DNA of 7,671 nt, taken from NCBI GenBank assembly GCA_031288745.1, contig JAITQT010000009.1, forward strand, positions 1 to 7,671. The letters run 5' to 3'. Positions 5,025-7,671 of the stretch are shown here, piece by piece (within the stretch, counting starts at the first letter, position 1; the number at the start of each line of letters is the position of its first letter). The stretch comes from Deltaproteobacteria bacterium. GTDB lineage: Bacteria > Desulfobacterota > Desulfarculia > Adiutricales > Adiutricaceae. The translations under genes were made by a program, and so were the position numbers. Below the pieces are notes generated by a model that was not told where the DNA came from, searched no databases, and worked only from the letters and a program-made list of their open reading frames with translations.

Positions 5025-5768
5025 ATGACCCGACGACCTCACCGGCCCAACGGAGGACCGGACCACGCTCCTACGGTTCCAAATTTATTTTCCGCTCTTA
5101 AAGCCGCACCGCCTCTAGGGGCAGAGAGCGGTTTTTTTTCTCCCCTATTTCTCTTCGATCGCTCCTTTGGTCAGAGGCCCATAGCCGGTCTCGACGAGGC
5201 TGGCCGGGGACCGTTGGCCGGGCCCTTGGTGGCTGCGGCCGTGGTCTTGCCCGATGATTTCGATCATGGAGGCTTAAACGACTCTAAAAAACTAACCTCT
5301 CAAGCTCTCGCTCTCTCCTTTGATATCGTCTGCGAAAAGGCCTTGGGCTGGGCCTATAGTGTAAAAAGCGCGGCCGAAGTCGATAAGATTAACCCTTTGG
5401 TTGCTTCCCTAGCAGCCATGAAGGAAGCCCTTGAACAAATTAAAATTACCCCGGCCTTGGTCCTAGTCGACGGGAACCAACGCCCGCCCCTTAAATATTT
5501 CGCAAGAGCTATAGTTAAAGGCGACGCAAAATCTCTTTCTGTGGCTGCAGCTTCAATAGTAGCTAAAGTGATAAGAGATAGGCTAATGGAACAAGAACAT
5601 GAGCGCTATCCTCAATATCGCTTCGATCTACATAAAGGCTACGCCACCAAAGAGCACTTAGAGGCCTTAGCCAAATTCGGCCCCTCGCCCATACACCGCC
5701 TCACCTATAAAGGTGTGGTCCCAAAAAGCGATACCGGCACGGTCCCAAAAGGGCCTAGCCTATTTTGA
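5025..5768 (+). CDS. rnhB: Ribonuclease HII
   Basis: RNase HII cleaves RNA in RNA-DNA hybrids, including single ribonucleotides misincorporated in DNA, in the cytoplasm. Numbered from an ATG at 5004, the catalytic acids are D64 and E65 in GLDEAGRGPLAGP, D156 in LVDG, and D174 in VKGD. The family motifs LNDSKKL (91-97), AAASIVAKVIRD (181-192) and HKGY (210-213) are also present. All expected active-site residues are intact. I prefer the start at 5025 because AAAGGA lies eight bases upstream, giving 247 residues; starting at 5004 adds seven residues with no good ribosome binding site. Even so, about 50 residues precede the catalytic core, longer than in the E. coli enzyme. The C-terminus has an imperfect 8-residue duplication (VVPKSDTG/TVPKGPSL). 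The stop overlaps the TTG start of rsmI. Confidence 0.95.
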   Translation: MTRRPHRPNGGPDHAPTVPNLFSALKAAPPLGAESGFFSPLFLFDRSFGQRPIAGLDEAGRGPLAGPLVAAAVVLPDDFDHGGLNDSKKLTSQALALSFDIVCEKALGWAYSVKSAAEVDKINPLVASLAAMKEALEQIKITPALVLVDGNQRPPLKYFARAIVKGDAKSLSVAAASIVAKVIRDRLMEQEHERYPQYRFDLHKGYATKEHLEALAKFGPSPIHRLTYKGVVPKSDTGTVPKGPSLF

Positions 5769-6838
5769 GGAAGCTTTTCTCTAAAAGGGCCATTAAAGAC
5801 GGCCAAAAAAATAACTCTAAAATTAAGAAAAGCCAAGAAGTTAAAGAGGGCCTAGTTAATGGACAGCCAAGAGATTTAGTCTTTAGTCAAGCCGAGTCAG
5901 AGAAGCTAAAAGCTCAGCCCATAACATTAGCCCCCGGCCTTTATTTAGTGGCCAGTCCAATAGGTAACTTAGAAGATATAACTAAAAGGGCCGAAACCGT
6001 CTTAAGAAAGGCCACGGCGGTGGCGGCTGAAGACACTAGACGCTCGGTTAAACTATTAAACCATCTGGGATTAAATAAAGCGCTAATAAGCTATAGAGAA
6101 CAAAATCACGATAAGATCTGGCCACGGCTAAAATCTATCTTACTAGATAACGGGTTAGTAGCTCTTCTTTCCGACGCAGGCTCCCCCACTATATCTGACC
6201 CTGGCTCTAAGCTAGTAGTAGAGGCACGAAAAGAGGGCTTTAATATAGTGCCCATACCTGGCCCATCGGCCCCCATAGCCGCCTTAATGGCCTCAGGCTT
6301 TATGGTCTCTAGCTTTACTTTCCATGGATTTTTACCCTCTTCAACCGTAGCGAGGCGTAAAAAAATAAAAGCCCTAGGAGAGCTTAACCAAACCCTTGTT
6401 TTTTTTGAATCTCCGCATAGACTGGCTCAATGTTTACTCGATCTAGCCCAAATCTTAGGCCCCCGAAAGGCCTTTATCGCTAGAGAAATAACTAAAATAC
6501 ACGAAGAACACCTTAGTGGTACTTTAACCGAACTTTCCGAAGAAATAGCCCGTAACCCCCGCCGAGGGGAGATAACCCTGGTGGTCGGCCCGCGAGAAAA
6601 TCTAAAGCGCACCGAAGTAACACAAAACGAACTAATTAACAAAAAAACGCTCCAAAAAGAAATAAACCAAGAAGATACCATCAAAGAAGAACTAAAGAGG
6701 CTAGCCTTACTAGACCAGAGACCAGTTAAACAGATCGCTAAGGAACTAGCAGCTAAATATTACCTCCCTAAAAAAGAGATCTACCAGGCCCTTTTGGAGC
6801 TAAAAAAAAATGTTTTTCCTAATTCCGATACTGACTAA
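5765..6838 (+). CDS. rsmI: 16S rRNA (cytidine(1402)-2'-O)-methyltransferase
   Basis: RsmI methylates the ribose of C1402 in the decoding centre of 16S rRNA using S-adenosylmethionine. The 357-residue protein has the tetrapyrrole-methylase fold motifs in order: LYLVASPIGNLEDIT (59-73), AVAAEDTR (85-92), LLSDAGSPTISDPG (134-147), PIPGPSAPIAALMASG (163-178), FHGFLP (186-191), VFFESPHRL (212-220), IAREITKIHEE (238-248), and RGEITLVVGP (267-276). The RsmI C-terminal domain is at about 305-348. The start is a TTG at 5765-5767 overlapping the rnhB TGA, with AAGGG 11 bases upstream, suggesting translational coupling. No other standard start codon precedes the core. This leaves a Lys-rich N-terminal extension of about 55 residues not usual for the family. 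yraN, often between rnhB and rsmI, is missing. Confidence 0.95.
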   Translation: MRKLFSKRAIKDGQKNNSKIKKSQEVKEGLVNGQPRDLVFSQAESEKLKAQPITLAPGLYLVASPIGNLEDITKRAETVLRKATAVAAEDTRRSVKLLNHLGLNKALISYREQNHDKIWPRLKSILLDNGLVALLSDAGSPTISDPGSKLVVEARKEGFNIVPIPGPSAPIAALMASGFMVSSFTFHGFLPSSTVARRKKIKALGELNQTLVFFESPHRLAQCLLDLAQILGPRKAFIAREITKIHEEHLSGTLTELSEEIARNPRRGEITLVVGPRENLKRTEVTQNELINKKTLQKEINQEDTIKEELKRLALLDQRPVKQIAKELAAKYYLPKKEIYQALLELKKNVFPNSDTD

Positions 6839-6982
6839 GTGCTAAATTTTAACCTTTTACCTCCAAAGTTATTTTTTCTCTCTTTGCTAAGCCATCAACG
6901 AGTGCTATCATTAGTTAAGGTTCTTTTAAGTTCTTAATTTAGCCCTAAGACTTTCAACCTATAAAATATTTGGAGTTTGTCT
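6839..6982. other. Intergenic region between rsmI and ribBA
   Basis: This 144-base AT-rich gap has no convincing intrinsic terminator and no FMN riboswitch. It contains the 12-base inverted repeat TTAAGTTCTTAA (6926-6937), which also occurs inside both good element A copies (651-662 and 3181-3192). A GGAG ribosome binding site for ribBA lies at 6972-6975. Confidence 0.5.
6883..6911 (+). promoter_or_regulatory. Weak promoter candidate for ribBA
   Basis: TTTGCT (6883-6888) and TATCAT (6906-6911) are separated by 17 bases. The -10 box is close to consensus (5 of 6) but the -35 box matches only 3 of 6. Transcription would begin about 65 bases upstream of the start codon, and the TTAAGTTCTTAA inverted repeat would lie just downstream of the start point. 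Confidence 0.25.
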
Positions 6983-7671
6983 ATGCCTGTAGCCACTGTC
7001 GAAGAGTCTATCGAAGAAATTAAGGCCGGTCGTATGGTTATCATGGTTGACGATGAAAACCGAGAAAATGAAGGCGATCTAGTCCTAGCCGCTCAATGGA
7101 CCACGCCCCAAGCCGTTAATTTTATGGTCACCCACGCTCGCGGCCTTTTGTGCCTAGCTATGTCGGCTGAAATGATTAAGGCTTTGGGCCTACCCCAAAT
7201 GAGCCAAGATAACCTCTCTAACTTCCAAACGGCCTTTACTGTTTCTATAGAAGCAAGCGTTGGGGTAACTACCGGTATTAGCGCCGCCGATAGGGCCACT
7301 ACTATCTTAGCCGCCGTTAAGCCCGAGGCCGGCCCCCAAGACGTAGTCACCCCCGGTCACGTCTTTCCCATTAGGGCCAGACCGGGCGGGGTGCTAGTTA
7401 GAACCGGTCAAACCGAGGGCTCGGTCGATCTCGCTCGCCTAGCCGGTCTTACCCCTGCCGCAGTCCTTTGCGAGATCTTAAACGAAGATGGGACCATGGC
7501 CCGTTTAAAAGATTTAGAAATCTTTTCAGCCAAACACGATATTAAAATTATAACCATTGCCGATTTGGTGGCCTACCGCTTAGCCCATGAAAAATTACTC
7601 ACTTTGGAAGCTAAGACCACCCTACCAACTGAATCAGCCTTATTTGACCTCTACGCCTACCGCGCTGACAT
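6983..7671 (+). CDS. ribBA: Bifunctional 3,4-dihydroxy-2-butanone-4-phosphate synthase / GTP cyclohydrolase II, N-terminal part
   Basis: The visible 229 codons are open to the window edge. Residues 1-205 are a complete RibB domain, which converts ribulose 5-phosphate to the four-carbon precursor of riboflavin. The evidence is the acidic metal-binding loop DDENRENEGD (23-32), H51 in THARG, GVTTGISAADRATT (94-107), PGHVFPIRARPGGVLVRTGQTEGSVDLARLAG (124-155), and AAVLCEILNEDGTMAR (159-174). After LVAYRLAHEK the sequence continues as TLPTESALFDLYAYRAD, matching the start of a GTP cyclohydrolase II domain, so the gene is the RibBA fusion with its second domain truncated by the edge. The ATG is preceded by GGAG with 7-base spacing. 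No other rib gene is visible; more may follow to the right. Confidence 0.95.
   Translation, partial: MPVATVEESIEEIKAGRMVIMVDDENRENEGDLVLAAQWTTPQAVNFMVTHARGLLCLAMSAEMIKALGLPQMSQDNLSNFQTAFTVSIEASVGVTTGISAADRATTILAAVKPEAGPQDVVTPGHVFPIRARPGGVLVRTGQTEGSVDLARLAGLTPAAVLCEILNEDGTMARLKDLEIFSAKHDIKIITIADLVAYRLAHEKLLTLEAKTTLPTESALFDLYAYRAD

Noticed and set aside
6839..6982. FMN riboswitch upstream of ribBA
   Set aside because: The conserved G-rich core elements of that riboswitch are not present in this gap.

Overview
The window looks like a chromosomal segment from a Gram-negative bacterium, tentatively a Desulfobacterota/deltaproteobacterium. The evidence is the rplS-rnhB-rsmI gene order, the character of the L19, RNase HII and RsmI proteins, and a small cobalamin-dependent methionine synthase activation-domain protein with a C-terminal Cys cluster. 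This taxonomic reading is from memory of the families; no search was run. Genes are moderately GC-balanced, while the intergenic stretches are long, AT-rich and loaded with small repeats. One gene is visibly broken, so the genome seems to be carrying active or recently active small mobile elements and decaying genes.

Left part (1-975) has no clear gene. It opens with the 3' end of a group II intron (domain V at 105-137, domain VI to about 192). The intron runs straight into the right end of a small inverted-repeat element, here called element B. After a structured AT-rich stretch comes a copy of a larger non-coding element, here called element A (572-972), which carries a complete 110-bp element B nested inside it (721-830).

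Middle part: on the minus strand are a PHP-type metal-dependent phosphoesterase-like protein (979-2121) and a YbaB/EbfC nucleoid-associated protein (2514-2840), separated by a diverged element A. A second good element A copy (3102-3386) lies over the 5' end of a plus-strand methionine synthase activation-domain gene. That gene is frameshifted near 3812-3832 and its Cys-rich C-terminus continues in another frame to 3984.

Right part (3985-7671) is translation and rRNA housekeeping plus riboflavin synthesis on the plus strand. A roughly 600-bp leader region holds several candidate RNA structures, including a switch-like set of competing hairpins just ahead of rplS. It is followed by rplS (ribosomal protein L19), rnhB (RNase HII), rsmI (16S rRNA C1402 ribose methyltransferase, overlapping rnhB) and the start of ribBA (riboflavin precursor synthesis), cut by the window edge. 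The yraN gene often found between rnhB and rsmI is absent.

The items most worth a second look are the nested element A/element B system, the group II intron placed inside an element B copy, the broken activation-domain gene, and the competing-hairpin leader of rplS. I saw no CRISPR array, tRNA, rRNA or transposase gene.
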